From NCBI RefSeq assembly GCF_000336775.1, contig NZ_AOLJ01000028.1:184143-248142 (forward strand): a stretch of 64,000 nucleotides of DNA, read 5' to 3'. A model generated the notes under the pieces. The model saw nothing but the letters and a program-made list of their open reading frames with translations. It did no database searches and was not told the DNA's origin. The DNA comes from Haloferax gibbonsii ATCC 33959. GTDB taxonomy: Archaea; Halobacteriota; Halobacteria; Halobacteriales; Haloferacaceae. The position numbers and the translations under genes were made by a program. Shown in pieces: positions 31,888 through 41,464 of this stretch (positions are counted from its first letter, which is position 1; each line of letters begins with the position of its first letter).

Positions 31888-33714
31888 ATGCACGACCAGC
31901 AATCGTCGGCGCGTCGGGACCGGCTCGGCGACCCGAGCGACGAGTGGCGCGCGTATCAGGGCGCGCCCACCGGGACGGACATCGAGTGCAAGGGGTGGCG
32001 ACAGGAGGCGGCGCTCCGGATGCTCAACAACAACCTCGACCCCGAGGTGGCCGAGCGCCCCGAGGACCTCGTCGTTTACGGCGGGACCGGCCGCGCCGCC
32101 CGCTCGTGGGACGCCTACGACGCGATTCTCGCCGAACTCCGCGACCTCGACGACGACGAGACGCTCCTCGTCCAGTCGGGCAAGCCGGTCGGACGGTTCC
32201 CGACCCACGAGCGCGCCCCGCGCGTCCTCATCGCCAACTCCAACCTCGTCGGCCGCTGGGACGACTGGGAGCACTTCCACGAACTGGAGGCCGAGGGGAA
32301 AATCATGTACGGCCAGATGACCGCCGGCTCGTGGGCGTACATCGGCACGCAGGGCATCATTCAGGGCACCTACGAGACGCTGGCCGAACTCGCCCGCCAG
32401 CACTACGACGCCGACCTGCGGGGCAAACTCGTCGTCACCGGCGGTCTCGGCGGCATGAGCGGCGCACAGCCCCTCGCGGTGACGATGAACCACGGGGTCT
32501 GCATCGCCGCCGAGGTGCAGGCCGACCGCATCGAGCGCCGGGTCGAGACGGACTACCTGATGGAGTCCGCCGACTCGCTGGACGAGGCGCTCGAAAACGC
32601 CAAGGACGCGATTGAGGCGGGCGAGCCCTACAGCGTCGGCGTCCAGATGAACGCCGCCGACATGCTCGAAGAACTGCTCGCGCGCGACGAGATTCCGGAC
32701 GTGGTCACGGACCAGACGAGCGCCCACGACGAACTCGAAGGCTACTACCCGAGCGGCTACACCGCAGCGGAGGCCGACCGACTCCGCGAGGACGACCCCG
32801 AGAAGTACGTCGAAGAGAGCCTCGACACGATGGAGCGCCACGTGCAGGCGATCCTCGATTTACAGGACGCGGGCGCAATCGCCTTCGAGTACGGCAACAA
32901 CATCCGCGGGCAGGTCCAGAACCACCGCGGGATGGAACACGCGTTCGACTTCCCGGGCTTCGTCCCGGCGTACATCCGCCCGATGTTCTGCCGCGGGCGC
33001 GGGCCGTTCCGGTGGGCCGCGCTCTCCGGCGACCCCGCCGACATCCACCGCACCGACGAGGCGATTCGAGAGCTGTTCCCCGAACACGAGTCGCTCATGC
33101 GCTGGATAGACCTCGCACAGGAGCAGGTGTCGTTCCAGGGGCTCCCCTCGCGCGTCTGCTGGCTCGGTTACACCACCGACGACGAGGGTCTCACGGAGCG
33201 CGCCCGCTTCGCGCTGAAAATCAACGACCTCGTCGCCTCGGGCGAGGTCTCCGCGCCGGTCGTCGTCACCCGCGACCACCTCGACGCCGGGTCGGTCGCC
33301 AGCCCGTACCGCGAGACCGAGGCGATGCGCGACGGCACCGACGCGGTCGCCGACTGGCCCATCCTGAACGCGCTTCTCAACACCGCCGCGGGCGCGGACA
33401 TCGTGAGCGTCCACGACGGCGGCGGCGTCGGCATCGGCAACTCGCTGCACACGAACAACCACGTCGTCCTCGACGGCTCGGACCTCGCGGCGAAGAAGGC
33501 CCGCGCCGTCTTCACGACCGACCCCGGCATGGGCGTCATCCGCCACGCCGACGCCGGCTACGAGGACGCGCTTGACGAGGCGGCCCGGTCGAACGTCCGA
33601 ATCCCGATGCGAGACCACGACGCGGCCGACCGCGCCGAACGTGCCGACCGCGCGGCCGAAGACGGCGGCCACGCGACCGAGACCGGCGAATCCGCCGCCC
33701 GAGGTGACGAATGA
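31888..33714 (+). CDS. hutU: Urocanate hydratase
   Basis: Second step of histidine degradation: urocanate to 4-imidazolone-5-propionate, using tightly bound NAD+ as electrophile. 608 residues, somewhat longer than the usual ~555 because of an Ala/Asp/Glu-rich C-terminal tail (about 35 residues). Family signatures are clear: [84 protein letters not shown], and the substrate region [14 protein letters not shown]. It is the first gene of the hutUGIH operon, and each following gene overlaps its predecessor by 4-8 nt. Confidence 0.97.
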   Translation: MHDQQSSARRDRLGDPSDEWRAYQGAPTGTDIECKGWRQEAALRMLNNNLDPEVAERPEDLVVYGGTGRAARSWDAYDAILAELRDLDDDETLLVQSGKPVGRFPTHERAPRVLIANSNLVGRWDDWEHFHELEAEGKIMYGQMTAGSWAYIGTQGIIQGTYETLAELARQHYDADLRGKLVVTGGLGGMSGAQPLAVTMNHGVCIAAEVQADRIERRVETDYLMESADSLDEALENAKDAIEAGEPYSVGVQMNAADMLEELLARDEIPDVVTDQTSAHDELEGYYPSGYTAAEADRLREDDPEKYVEESLDTMERHVQAILDLQDAGAIAFEYGNNIRGQVQNHRGMEHAFDFPGFVPAYIRPMFCRGRGPFRWAALSGDPADIHRTDEAIRELFPEHESLMRWIDLAQEQVSFQGLPSRVCWLGYTTDDEGLTERARFALKINDLVASGEVSAPVVVTRDHLDAGSVASPYRETEAMRDGTDAVADWPILNALLNTAAGADIVSVHDGGGVGIGNSLHTNNHVVLDGSDLAAKKARAVFTTDPGMGVIRHADAGYEDALDEAARSNVRIPMRDHDAADRAERADRAAEDGGHATETGESAARGDE

Positions 33715-34661
33715 GCCGAACCGACCCACCCGCGTGGGAGGGGACGTCGTCGGACCCGAACGACGAGCAGTTCGGCCACGTCATCACCCCGACCGAAATC
33801 GAGGACGCGGGCGACTTCCGCGCCGTCCTCGTGGGCGAGCCGTACGACGGGGCCGTCATCGGTCGGCGCGGTGCCCGCGAGGGCCCCGCCGCGATTCGGC
33901 GCGCCCTCGCCGGCGTCAAGACCCACCACTTCGACGAGGGGCCGGTCGCCGGCGTCGCCGACCTCGGCGACCTCCCGGTCGAGGCGTACAACGACGCGGA
34001 CGACCCCGAGAACCACGTCGCGGACGTGCAGGCCGTCGTCGCCGACGAGGCCGCGGCCGTCTACGAGCGCGGCGCGCTCCCGGTCTTCCTCGGCGGCGAC
34101 AACTCCCTGACGGTCGGGAACGTCACGCCGCTTCTCGGCGGCGACGACTCGGTCGGGGTCGTGAGCTTCGACGCCCACCTCGACTGCCGCGACCCCGCCG
34201 ACGGCCCGACGAGCGGGACGCCCTACCGCCAGCTGTTCGACGCCGGTCTCGACCGCCTCGCCGTGGTCGGCGCGCGCCACTTCGAGACTTCGACCGCCTA
34301 CGCCGACTTTCTGCGCGACTCGGGCGGCACCATTCTCACCGCCGACGAGGTCGGTCGCGGCCCCGTCGAGACGGCCGACTTCGCCCTCGATGCGCTGGCC
34401 GCTTGCGACCGCGTCTTCGTCAGCCTCGACGTGGACGTGCTGGACCAGACGGCCGCGCCGGGCGCGAGCGCGCCGACCCCCGGCGGCGTCACCACCCGCG
34501 AACTGTTCTCGATGCTCCGCCGCGTCGCGGCCGACCCCCGCGTCGTCGGCTTCGAGGTCGTGGAGTGCGCGCCGCCGCTGGACGACGAGGACGGTCGAAC
34601 CGTCGGCGCGGCCGCCCGTGCGGTCGCCCACTTCCTCGCGGGGGTGACGTCGCGTGACTGA
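33711..34661 (+). CDS. hutG: Formimidoylglutamase (ureohydrolase family)
   Basis: 316 residues of the arginase/agmatinase fold. In the hut setting it hydrolyses N-formimino-glutamate to glutamate and formamide. Mn-binding motifs seen are [10 protein letters not shown] (Asp154, His156, Asp158) and SLDVDVLDQ (Asp240, Asp242). The first motif is FLGGDNSLT: Asn131 stands where arginases and agmatinases have the Mn-ligand His of GGDHS, so the two-metal site may be altered. The start overlaps the hutU stop (ATGA), and the gene overlaps hutI by 8 nt. Confidence 0.9.
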   Translation: MSRTDPPAWEGTSSDPNDEQFGHVITPTEIEDAGDFRAVLVGEPYDGAVIGRRGAREGPAAIRRALAGVKTHHFDEGPVAGVADLGDLPVEAYNDADDPENHVADVQAVVADEAAAVYERGALPVFLGGDNSLTVGNVTPLLGGDDSVGVVSFDAHLDCRDPADGPTSGTPYRQLFDAGLDRLAVVGARHFETSTAYADFLRDSGGTILTADEVGRGPVETADFALDALAACDRVFVSLDVDVLDQTAAPGASAPTPGGVTTRELFSMLRRVAADPRVVGFEVVECAPPLDDEDGRTVGAAARAVAHFLAGVTSRD

Positions 34662-35892
34662 CGCGGGTTCCACGGCCGGCCTCACGGTCGTCCACGACGC
34701 GGCCGAACTGGTCGTCGGCCCCGACGAGGGAACCGGCGTCGTCGTCCTCGAAGACGCCGCGTTCGCCGCGCTCGACGGCGAGGTAGTCGCCGTCGGGGCG
34801 ACAGACGAAGTGCTCGCGGACTACCCGCTCGCCGACGCCGACACCGCCGTCGACGCGACCGGCAAGACGGTCCTGCCGGGCTTCGTCGACCCCCACACCC
34901 ACGCGCTGTTCGCCGGCGACCGCTCCGACGAGTTCGTGGCGAAGCTACGCGGCGCGACCTACGAGGAGATTCTCGCCGACGGCGGCGGCATCCTCCGCAC
35001 CGTCGACGCGGTCCGAGAAGCCTCCGACGAGGAGTTGGCGGCGAACCTCACGGAACACCTCGACGCGATGCTCGCCCACGGAACGACCACGGTCGAGGTG
35101 AAGAGCGGCTACGGCCTCGACACCGAGACCGAACTGCGGATGCTTTCGGCCATCGACGCGGCCGGTTCGGACCACCCGGTGGACGTGGTTCCGACGTTCA
35201 TGGGCGCGCACGCCGTCCCGCGCGGCGTGGACACCGAGGAGTACACCAAGTCGGTCGTCGCCGACCAACTCCCCGCGGTCGCCGAACAGGGCATCGCGGA
35301 GTTCTGCGACGTGTTCTGCGAGCGCGGCGTGTTCACCGCCGAGCAGTCCCGTCGGATTCTGGAGGCGGGCCGCGACCACGGCCTCACGCCGAAGATTCAC
35401 GCCGACGAGTTCGCCGCCATCGGCGGCGCCGACGTGGCGGCCGCGGTCGGCGCGGCCAGCGCGGACCACCTGCTCCACACTGACGACGCGGGCCGAGACG
35501 CGCTCGTCGAAGCCGGCGTCGCGCCCGTGATGCTCCCGGGCACGGCGTTCGGCCTCGGTGCCGACTACGCCGACGCCCGCGCCTTCCTCGACGCGGGCCA
35601 CGAGGTCGCGCTCGCCACCGATTTCAACCCGAACTGCTTCTCTCGAAGCATGGGATTCGTCGCCACGCTCGCCAGCGTCGGAATGCGAATGACTCCACAC
35701 GAGGCCATCCGCGGCGTCACGAGCGCCGCCGCGGGCGCGCTCGACCGCGACGACGGCACGGGCACGCTCCGCGCCGGGGCTCCCGCCGACGCCGTCGTGC
35801 TCGACGTGCCGACCGCGTCGCACCTCTCGTACCGGTTCGACACGAACCCCGTTTCGACCGTGCTGAAATCGGGGGTGGTCGTCCGTGGGTGA
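34654..35892 (+). CDS. hutI: Imidazolonepropionase
   Basis: 412 residues of the amidohydrolase superfamily. It opens the imidazolone ring to N-formimino-L-glutamate. Landmarks: [25 protein letters not shown] (metal His pair), [33 protein letters not shown], and [10 protein letters not shown] with the catalytic Asp. It starts with GTG inside the end of hutG, and its last 8 nt overlap the hutH start. Confidence 0.96.
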   Translation: MTDAGSTAGLTVVHDAAELVVGPDEGTGVVVLEDAAFAALDGEVVAVGATDEVLADYPLADADTAVDATGKTVLPGFVDPHTHALFAGDRSDEFVAKLRGATYEEILADGGGILRTVDAVREASDEELAANLTEHLDAMLAHGTTTVEVKSGYGLDTETELRMLSAIDAAGSDHPVDVVPTFMGAHAVPRGVDTEEYTKSVVADQLPAVAEQGIAEFCDVFCERGVFTAEQSRRILEAGRDHGLTPKIHADEFAAIGGADVAAAVGAASADHLLHTDDAGRDALVEAGVAPVMLPGTAFGLGADYADARAFLDAGHEVALATDFNPNCFSRSMGFVATLASVGMRMTPHEAIRGVTSAAAGALDRDDGTGTLRAGAPADAVVLDVPTASHLSYRFDTNPVSTVLKSGVVVRG

Positions 35893-37471
35893 CCGCACAG
35901 GCCTCCCCGATTCGGTCGTCCTCGACGGCGAGTCGCTGACGCCGGAGGACGTGGCCGCCGTTTCACGCCACGACGCACCCGTCGAACTCGCCGCCGAGTC
36001 GCGAGAGCGGATGCGCGAGTCGCGCGAGCGCGTCGAGTCCGTCCTCGACTCCGGCGAACCGGTCTACGGCGTCAACACCGGCTTCGGCCACCTCGTGGAG
36101 ACCCACATCGACCGCGAGGACATCGAGCGCCTCCAGACGAACCTCGTCCGCAGCCACGCCGCCGGCGCGGGCCGCGAACTCTCCCGCGAGGAGGTCCGGT
36201 CGATGATGGTCAGCCGGGCCAACACGCTCGCCAAGGGCTTTTCGGGCATCCGACCCTCGGTCGTCGACCTGCTCGTCTCGATGCTCAACGAGGGCGTCCA
36301 GCCGGTCGTCCGCTCCCGCGGGAGCCTCGGCGCGAGCGGCGACCTCGCGCCCCTCGCGCACATGGCGCTCGTCCTCATCGGGGAGGGCGAAGCCCGCGTC
36401 GACGGCGAGCGACTCCCGGGCGACGAAGCCCTGCAAGCGGTCGGTCTGGAGCCGGTGACGCTCGCCTCGAAGGAGGGCCTCGCGCTCATCAACGGGACGC
36501 AACTGACGGTCGGCCTCGCCGCGCTGTTCGTCGTCGACGCCGAGCGAACCGTCGAGGCGGCCGACGCCGCTGGCGCGCTCGCGACCGAAGTCACGATGGG
36601 GACGACGGCGAACTGCGACCCCGCCATCCACGACGTTCGTCCCCACCCCGGCCAGCAAGAGAGCGCGGCGGCGATTCGCCGCCTCACCGCCGGTTCGACC
36701 GTCCTCGAATCGCACAAGGACTGCGAGCGCGTGCAGGACGCCTACTCGATTCGCTGTCTCCCGCAGGTCCACGGCGCGGTCAGAGACGCCGTCTCGCACC
36801 TCCGCGAGGCCGTCGAAGTCGAACTCAACAGCGTCACCGACAACCCGCTCGTCTTCCCGGCGGGCGCGGTGGACGAGCGCGCGCCCGGCACCGACGTGGC
36901 CGCCGTCGTCTCCGCCGGCAACTTCCACGGCGAACCGCTGGCGCTCCGCCTCGACTACGCCGCCGGCGCGCTGACGGAACTCGCGGCCATCTCCGAGCGC
37001 CGGACCGACCGGATGCTCAACCCGGACGTACAGGAGTCGTACCTCCCGCCGTTCCTGACCGAGCGCAGCGGGCTCCGGTCGGGTTACATGATTGCGCAGT
37101 ACACCGCCGCGGCGCTGCTCAACGAGTGTCGGTCGCTCGGTCGCCCCTCCATCGACTCGACGCCCGTCAGCGGCGGGCAGGAAGACCACGTGAGCATGAG
37201 CGGCCAGAGCGCCCTCAACGCCCGCACGGTCGCCGAGAACGTCGCGACCATCGTCGGCGTCGAACTCCTCTGTGGCTCGCAGGCCGCGGAGTTCCTCGAC
37301 GAGGGCCTCGAACTCGGGACCGGAACGGGGGCCGTCCGCGACGCGATTCGGTCCGTGGTTCCGCCGCTCGACGAGGACCGCCGACTCGACGGCGAACTGG
37401 AGACGGCGGCCGACCTCGTCCGGTTCGGCGCGATTCGCGCGGCCATCGAGGACGCCGGGCTCTCCGGCTGA
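35885..37471 (+). CDS. hutH: Histidine ammonia-lyase
   Basis: 528 residues. It deaminates histidine to urocanate, the first step of the pathway, though it is the last gene of the operon. The MIO cofactor forms from Ala150-Ser151-Gly152 in GSLGASGDLAPLAH. The catalytic Tyr61 lies in YGVNTGFG. NSVTDNPLVFPAG and QEDHVSMSGQSALN are further active-site segments. It starts with GTG at 35885, overlapping hutI by 8 nt. With hutU, hutG and hutI it makes a complete four-step route from histidine to glutamate. Confidence 0.97.
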   Translation: MGDRTGLPDSVVLDGESLTPEDVAAVSRHDAPVELAAESRERMRESRERVESVLDSGEPVYGVNTGFGHLVETHIDREDIERLQTNLVRSHAAGAGRELSREEVRSMMVSRANTLAKGFSGIRPSVVDLLVSMLNEGVQPVVRSRGSLGASGDLAPLAHMALVLIGEGEARVDGERLPGDEALQAVGLEPVTLASKEGLALINGTQLTVGLAALFVVDAERTVEAADAAGALATEVTMGTTANCDPAIHDVRPHPGQQESAAAIRRLTAGSTVLESHKDCERVQDAYSIRCLPQVHGAVRDAVSHLREAVEVELNSVTDNPLVFPAGAVDERAPGTDVAAVVSAGNFHGEPLALRLDYAAGALTELAAISERRTDRMLNPDVQESYLPPFLTERSGLRSGYMIAQYTAAALLNECRSLGRPSIDSTPVSGGQEDHVSMSGQSALNARTVAENVATIVGVELLCGSQAAEFLDEGLELGTGTGAVRDAIRSVVPPLDEDRRLDGELETAADLVRFGAIRAAIEDAGLSG

Positions 37472-37522
37472 TTCGTCCGCACCCACCATCGGGAGGCGGT
37501 GAGTGACCGTCGCCCCCGACTG

Positions 37523-37528
37523 CAAAAA
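37523..37528 (-). terminator. T-run after the binding-protein gene
   Basis: A run of six T on the minus strand lies 52-57 nt after the stop at 37580, in the gap between convergent hutH and the binding-protein gene. T-runs are the usual archaeal termination signal. Confidence 0.35.
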
Positions 37529-37579
37529 ACGGCCATCGCGTCGCCGGTGACACGCCCGGCGCTCGCCGCGGTTGCCGAC

Positions 37580-38809
37580 TCAGAGGTTCCCGTTGACGAT
37601 GTCGGCGACGCGCTGCCGGTCGAACAGCTGTTCCTCCTCGGGAATCTCGGGGTACGGCCCCTCGCTGTACTGGGGCCACGCGCCGAACTGGTCGGGGTAG
37701 AGCTGTTTCGCGGTCATCTCCAACTGGAACAGATTGAGTATCGGCCCCTGGTATCGGCCGCCCTGCGCGTAGATGCGGTCGTTCTTCACGGCCGAAATCT
37801 CGGCTCCGACGGGGTCGTCCTGGAAGCCCGTCCGGATGTCGGGCATGCTCGTGTTCGGGTGCATCCCGCCGAGCGTGAGAATCACGTCGGGATCGGCTTC
37901 GAGGAGCGTCTCGAAGTCGACGGTCGAGCCGGATTCAACGTCGTCGCCGAACGCGCTGACCGGCCTCAACGGGCGGGTGTGGGCGGTCAGGAAGCCCGGC
38001 GTGCTCAGGTTGTAGGCGTAGATGGACTCCAGGTCGCTCGGGCCGAGGAGCACGGCGGTCGGGCGGTCCTCTTCCGCGGGGAGGTCCGCCGCAATCCCCG
38101 CGAGCAGTTCCTCGCGGACCGTAGTGAGCGCCTCGTACTTCGCTTCCTCCTGCAGCACCTGCGCGACCTTGGCGAATATCTCCCAGAGGCCGTAGTACTC
38201 GTAGGCGTCGGTCCACTCGGTCGGCGGCGCTTGATGCCGCGCGCTGAAGCTGTTGCCGAACCACGGACTGACGTTCTCCTCGATTTCGTCGAGGTCGTCC
38301 TGGCTCCAACTGCCGAGCGCCGAGACGCTGGCGGGGTCCGCGAGGTGCACGTCGCTGTCGAGTTCGTAGAGCCGCTCTTTCGACGGCTCCCACGACGAGT
38401 ACAGGCCGGTCCAGTCGAGTTCGACGTCGGGGAGCCGCGGCGTGAACTGGTTCCACAGCGCGTCGTAGTAGTCCGGGGCGTGCATCGAGTTGACGGCGTC
38501 GCCGTGGCCGAGGGCGAACGCCATCCCCGCGTGGTGGGTCAGCCGCGTGAAGATGCTCTCGGGGACCGATTCGAACGTCACCTCGCCCATCGGGGCCATC
38601 GACACCGTGTACGAGTCCGCCTCGGCCGTCGATTCCGCGGTCGACTCGGTCGCCGTCGATTCGGTCGCGGCGGTCTCCGTCGCGGTCGCGCCGGTCGTGG
38701 TCGCGTCCGACTCGGACGAACCGGTACAGCCGGCGAGCAGTCCGCCGGCGGCGACCGAACCGCCGTAGGTCAAGAACTTCCTGCGCGTTGGTCCGTCGCT
38801 GTCTGCCAT
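37580..38809 (-). CDS. Tat-exported substrate-binding lipoprotein, paralogue A
   Basis: 409 residues. The signal has RRKFL (9-13) and lipobox LAGC with Cys28, followed by a Thr/Ser/Ala/Glu-rich linker to about residue 65 and a class III (vitamin B12/Fe-siderophore type) binding domain: ALGHGDAVNS, YELDSDVHLADPASVSALG, VSPWFGNSFSARH, LEADPDVILTLGGMHPN, and the shared end LNLFQLEMTAKQLYPDQFGAWP...EIPEEEQLFDRQRVADIV. It is divergent from paralogue B (38904); paralogue C is at 54000. No permease or ATPase gene is near. A DtxR-like operator overlaps its transcription start, suggesting control by iron or manganese. The ATG at 38809 was chosen because the Tat signal follows it directly. Confidence 0.88.
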   Translation of the reverse strand: MADSDGPTRRKFLTYGGSVAAGGLLAGCTGSSESDATTTGATATETAATESTATESTAESTAEADSYTVSMAPMGEVTFESVPESIFTRLTHHAGMAFALGHGDAVNSMHAPDYYDALWNQFTPRLPDVELDWTGLYSSWEPSKERLYELDSDVHLADPASVSALGSWSQDDLDEIEENVSPWFGNSFSARHQAPPTEWTDAYEYYGLWEIFAKVAQVLQEEAKYEALTTVREELLAGIAADLPAEEDRPTAVLLGPSDLESIYAYNLSTPGFLTAHTRPLRPVSAFGDDVESGSTVDFETLLEADPDVILTLGGMHPNTSMPDIRTGFQDDPVGAEISAVKNDRIYAQGGRYQGPILNLFQLEMTAKQLYPDQFGAWPQYSEGPYPEIPEEEQLFDRQRVADIVNGNL

Positions 38810-38816
38810 CGTACTT

Positions 38817-38830
38817 TTAGGCCCGCCTAA
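38817..38830. promoter_or_regulatory. DtxR-type operator TTAGG-CCCG-CCTAA
   Basis: Perfect 5-bp arms match the TTAGG-N4-CCTAA form bound by DtxR/IdeR-family metal repressors. It lies between the TATA-like ATACATATAG (minus-strand promoter, about 38830-38839) and the start at 38809, where it would block initiation. Confidence 0.7.
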
Positions 38831-38848
38831 TACATATAGGCGTACCGA

Positions 38849-38864
38849 TTTAGGCCGGCCGAAA
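38849..38864. promoter_or_regulatory. DtxR-type operator TTTAGG-CCGG-CCGAAA (one mismatch)
   Basis: It lies just upstream of the TATA-like GATTTATCC (about 38874) of paralogue B. It is a weaker relative of the sites at 38817 and 53980. The two sites sit 32 nt apart in one divergent promoter region of 94 bp. Confidence 0.6.
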
Positions 38865-38903
38865 TTCCGAAACGGATTTATCCGTTTGGGAGTGGCTAAA
38901 ACC

Positions 38904-40160
38904 ATGGACCAAGACCTCGTCGACCGGGCGGCGCGCACGCGCCGAGCGTACCTCAAGGGCGGCGGCGCGCTTCTCGCGGGCGGCTTGCTGGCCGGCTGTG
39001 CCGGGCAGAACGACGCGGAATCAGCGACGGACGCGACCGAGACGGCCGCGGCGACGGAGGCCACGACCGAAGCGTCTCCCGAGGCAGAGACCGAGGCCGA
39101 ACAGGCCGGGTACACGGTGTCGATGTCGCCGGCGGGCGACGTGACGTTCGATTCGGTTCCGGCGGACGTGATGGTGTACAACCTCGTTTACGCCGACGCG
39201 GCGGTCGCCTTCGGCCACGGCGACGCGGTGAACTCCCTCGGCTTCGACAGCGACGCCGGCGGCCGGACGCTCGACGCCTACTACGAGCGCCTCGACGGCG
39301 TCTCGTTCGACCGGAGCGAGCTCGCGCAACTCAACTCCGGGTCCGGGAGCGTCAACATCGACAAGGAACTCGTCTACGAACTGGACTCCGACCTCCACCT
39401 CGTCGACCCGGCGCTCGTGGCCAGCTTCGACGGTTGGGACCAGTCGGACGTCGAGGAGATTCGCGAGCAGGTCGGCCCGTGGTTCGGCAACGCCTACAGT
39501 CGCACGCACGCCCAGCCGCCAGAGCCGTACGCCGCCGACTACCAGTACTACACGCTCTGGGAAATCGTGGAGAACGTCGGGCAGGTGTTCCGAGAGGAAG
39601 ACCGCTACGCGGCGCTCGAGTCGGTCCACAGCGACCTCCTCGACACGATTCAATCGGACCTCCCGCCCGAGTCGGAGCGCCCGACGGTCGGCGTCGTCAT
39701 CTACATGGACGAGACGTTCTACCCCTCGAAAATCAACGTTCCCGGCTTCGCCACCTCGCACATCCGTCCGCTCGGCGTCACCGACGCCTTCGCGGCCGGC
39801 GACGTGACGTTCGAGACCTCCTACGACTTCGAGACGATGCTGGAAATCGACCCCGACGTGTTGCTCCACAGCTACGGTATCGACTCGTACTACGACGTGG
39901 CGTCGACTCGCGAGACCCTCGAAGACCACCCCGTCGGGAGCGAACTCAGCGCGGTCCGGAACGACCGCGTCTTCCCCTCGGGCACGCCGGTACAGGGGCC
40001 GATTATGAACTTGTTCCAGTTGGAGATGACCGCGAAACAGCTCTATCCCGGCCGCTTCGGCGCGTGGCCGGAGTACACCGGCGGTGCGTACCCCGAGATT
40101 CCCGAAGAAGAGCGGCTATTCGATAGGCAGCGCGTCGCCGACATCGTCACCGGTAACTGA
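38904..40160 (+). CDS. Tat-exported substrate-binding lipoprotein, paralogue B
   Basis: 418 residues. The Tat/lipobox signal is TRRAYLKGGGALLAGGLLAGC (Arg13-Arg14, Cys32), then an Ala/Thr/Glu-rich linker. The binding domain is parallel to paralogue A: AVAFGHGDAVNSLGF, YELDSDLHLVDPALV, VGPWFGNAYSRTHAQPPEPY, MLEIDPDVLLHSYG, and the common end PIMNLFQLEMTAKQLYPGRFGAWPEY. The family points to iron-siderophore, haem or corrinoid ligands, but none is proven. The ATG at 38904 was preferred to a TTG 18 nt upstream; the TATA-like box is about 27 nt before it. Confidence 0.88.
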   Translation: MDQDLVDRAARTRRAYLKGGGALLAGGLLAGCAGQNDAESATDATETAAATEATTEASPEAETEAEQAGYTVSMSPAGDVTFDSVPADVMVYNLVYADAAVAFGHGDAVNSLGFDSDAGGRTLDAYYERLDGVSFDRSELAQLNSGSGSVNIDKELVYELDSDLHLVDPALVASFDGWDQSDVEEIREQVGPWFGNAYSRTHAQPPEPYAADYQYYTLWEIVENVGQVFREEDRYAALESVHSDLLDTIQSDLPPESERPTVGVVIYMDETFYPSKINVPGFATSHIRPLGVTDAFAAGDVTFETSYDFETMLEIDPDVLLHSYGIDSYYDVASTRETLEDHPVGSELSAVRNDRVFPSGTPVQGPIMNLFQLEMTAKQLYPGRFGAWPEYTGGAYPEIPEEERLFDRQRVADIVTGN

Positions 40161-40259
40161 GCCGGCCGGTTTTCCCCGGCCGTTTCTCTCGCCACCCGGC
40201 GCTGGCGGGTGGCTCGTTCGACCCGCTCGGCCCGCTCGCCTCCACGGTGGCTCGTCCGC

Positions 40260-40403
40260 CTACCAGAGCTGGACGGCCGGCGTCCCGCAGCCGTCGCAGA
40301 CGATGGCGTCGTTGTCTTTGTAGCTCCCCGTCACGAGGTCGCCGTCGCAGTAGGTGCAGTCCTCTTCGTCGAACGAATCGAGCAGGTACGCGGATTCGGG
40401 CAT
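40260..40403 (-). CDS. Zinc-finger microprotein (two CxxC pairs)
   Basis: 47 residues, MPESAYLLDSFDEEDCTYCDGDLV.... Cys16/Cys19 and Cys36/Cys39 form a zinc-ribbon pair around GSYKDNDAIV, ending CGTPAVQLW. It resembles the haloarchaeal single-domain zinc-finger family that I recall being named after HVO_A0556; that assignment is from memory. Such microproteins are thought to act in regulation or protein contacts. The start at 40403 gives a compact domain; the open frame further upstream is not protein-like. Confidence 0.75.
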   Translation of the reverse strand: MPESAYLLDSFDEEDCTYCDGDLVTGSYKDNDAIVCDGCGTPAVQLW

Positions 40404-40662
40404 ATCCGACGATTCGGCTCCAGTCGTAAGAACATTTCTCCGGTTCGATATATCGCGGTCCGTGACACTCCCGAGAACTGTTCGGTTCGAACCGTCGTTT
40501 TGTCGGCGACAGTCGCGACTCGGGGCGTGGGACGCGCAAAACGGGGAACCGGGAGAACGGTGGTGGGATGCCCGGTGAGGTGGTGGTGGTGATGGATTGT
40601 CCGGGCGCAGGAAGCTCCCCGGAGGAGCGTGGGAACGCGTCGAGGGGGGAGGCGAGTCGGAC

Positions 40663-41319
40663 TTAGTAGCCCAGTTGCTCGCGGATGAGGACGACGGTGG
40701 TGCGGCCCTCTTCGACTTCCTGCCGGAAGATGAGTTGCTTCGCAATCATCGACTCGACGCCGTAGGCCTCCTTCGCGCGCTCGTTTTCGAGGGGGTACGC
40801 GACGGATTCGAGGCGGTCGAGCGCGTCGTCGAGCGTCGGCACGATTTTGTTGACGCCGCTGACGATGACGACGTTGCTGGCGGCGAAGGGGTACGCGCCG
40901 ATGCGACTGCCCGAGAGGTCCGCGGCGACGAGTTCGCCCGTCTGGGCGATGGCGTTGATGCCGCCGAGGAAGTAGTCGGCGGTCTGGGAGTCGCGGCGGG
41001 CGGCCTGTCGCTCCGCGTCGTCGTCGATGCTCCAAATCTGGTCCGGCAGGCTCTCCCACTCGTGGTCGCCCTCGCTCAGGTAGTCGTCGAACCCGATCTC
41101 TTCGAGAGTGGTCGAGTGACCGTTCATCACGGAGACGCCCGCGGGGATGTGCGACTGCAGGGTTTCGAGCGCCTCGTCGGCCGTGTCGACGACGACGACG
41201 TCGAACCCGCTCGCTTCGAGGTTCTCGACGGTGGCTTCGACGACCTCGTCGTCGGGGAGCTGGTCGAGTTCGGCGTCGATATCGGCGTCGTCTGCGTAGT
41301 CAGATTTCTGTTGAGACAT
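40663..41319 (-). CDS. LUD domain-containing protein (LutC/YkgG-like)
   Basis: 218 residues with the LUD fold: VEATVENLEASGFDVVVVDTADEALETLQSHIPAGVSVMNGHSTTLEEIGFDDYL, ADYFLGGINAIAQTGELVAADLSGSRIGAYPFAASNVVIVSGVNKIVPTLDDALDRL. In bacteria LutC-type proteins belong to lactate oxidation complexes with Fe-S and LutB partners. Here no partner is adjacent, and haloarchaea have many stand-alone LUD proteins. The N-terminal 25 residues are acidic and probably disordered. It is monocistronic. Confidence 0.88.
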   Translation of the reverse strand: MSQQKSDYADDADIDAELDQLPDDEVVEATVENLEASGFDVVVVDTADEALETLQSHIPAGVSVMNGHSTTLEEIGFDDYLSEGDHEWESLPDQIWSIDDDAERQAARRDSQTADYFLGGINAIAQTGELVAADLSGSRIGAYPFAASNVVIVSGVNKIVPTLDDALDRLESVAYPLENERAKEAYGVESMIAKQLIFRQEVEEGRTTVVLIREQLGY

Positions 41320-41464
41320 GTGTGAGTGTGGTGGTGGAGCCGGTGGGTACTCCGACGCCCGAGTGTAGCGGCTAACGGGTGTTAAACGCTCGCTGACGGC
41401 GGTGTCAGGTGGTTACGGTCGTGTTACCGCCCCCGCCGCGACGGGTCGCGGTTTGGTCACTCCG

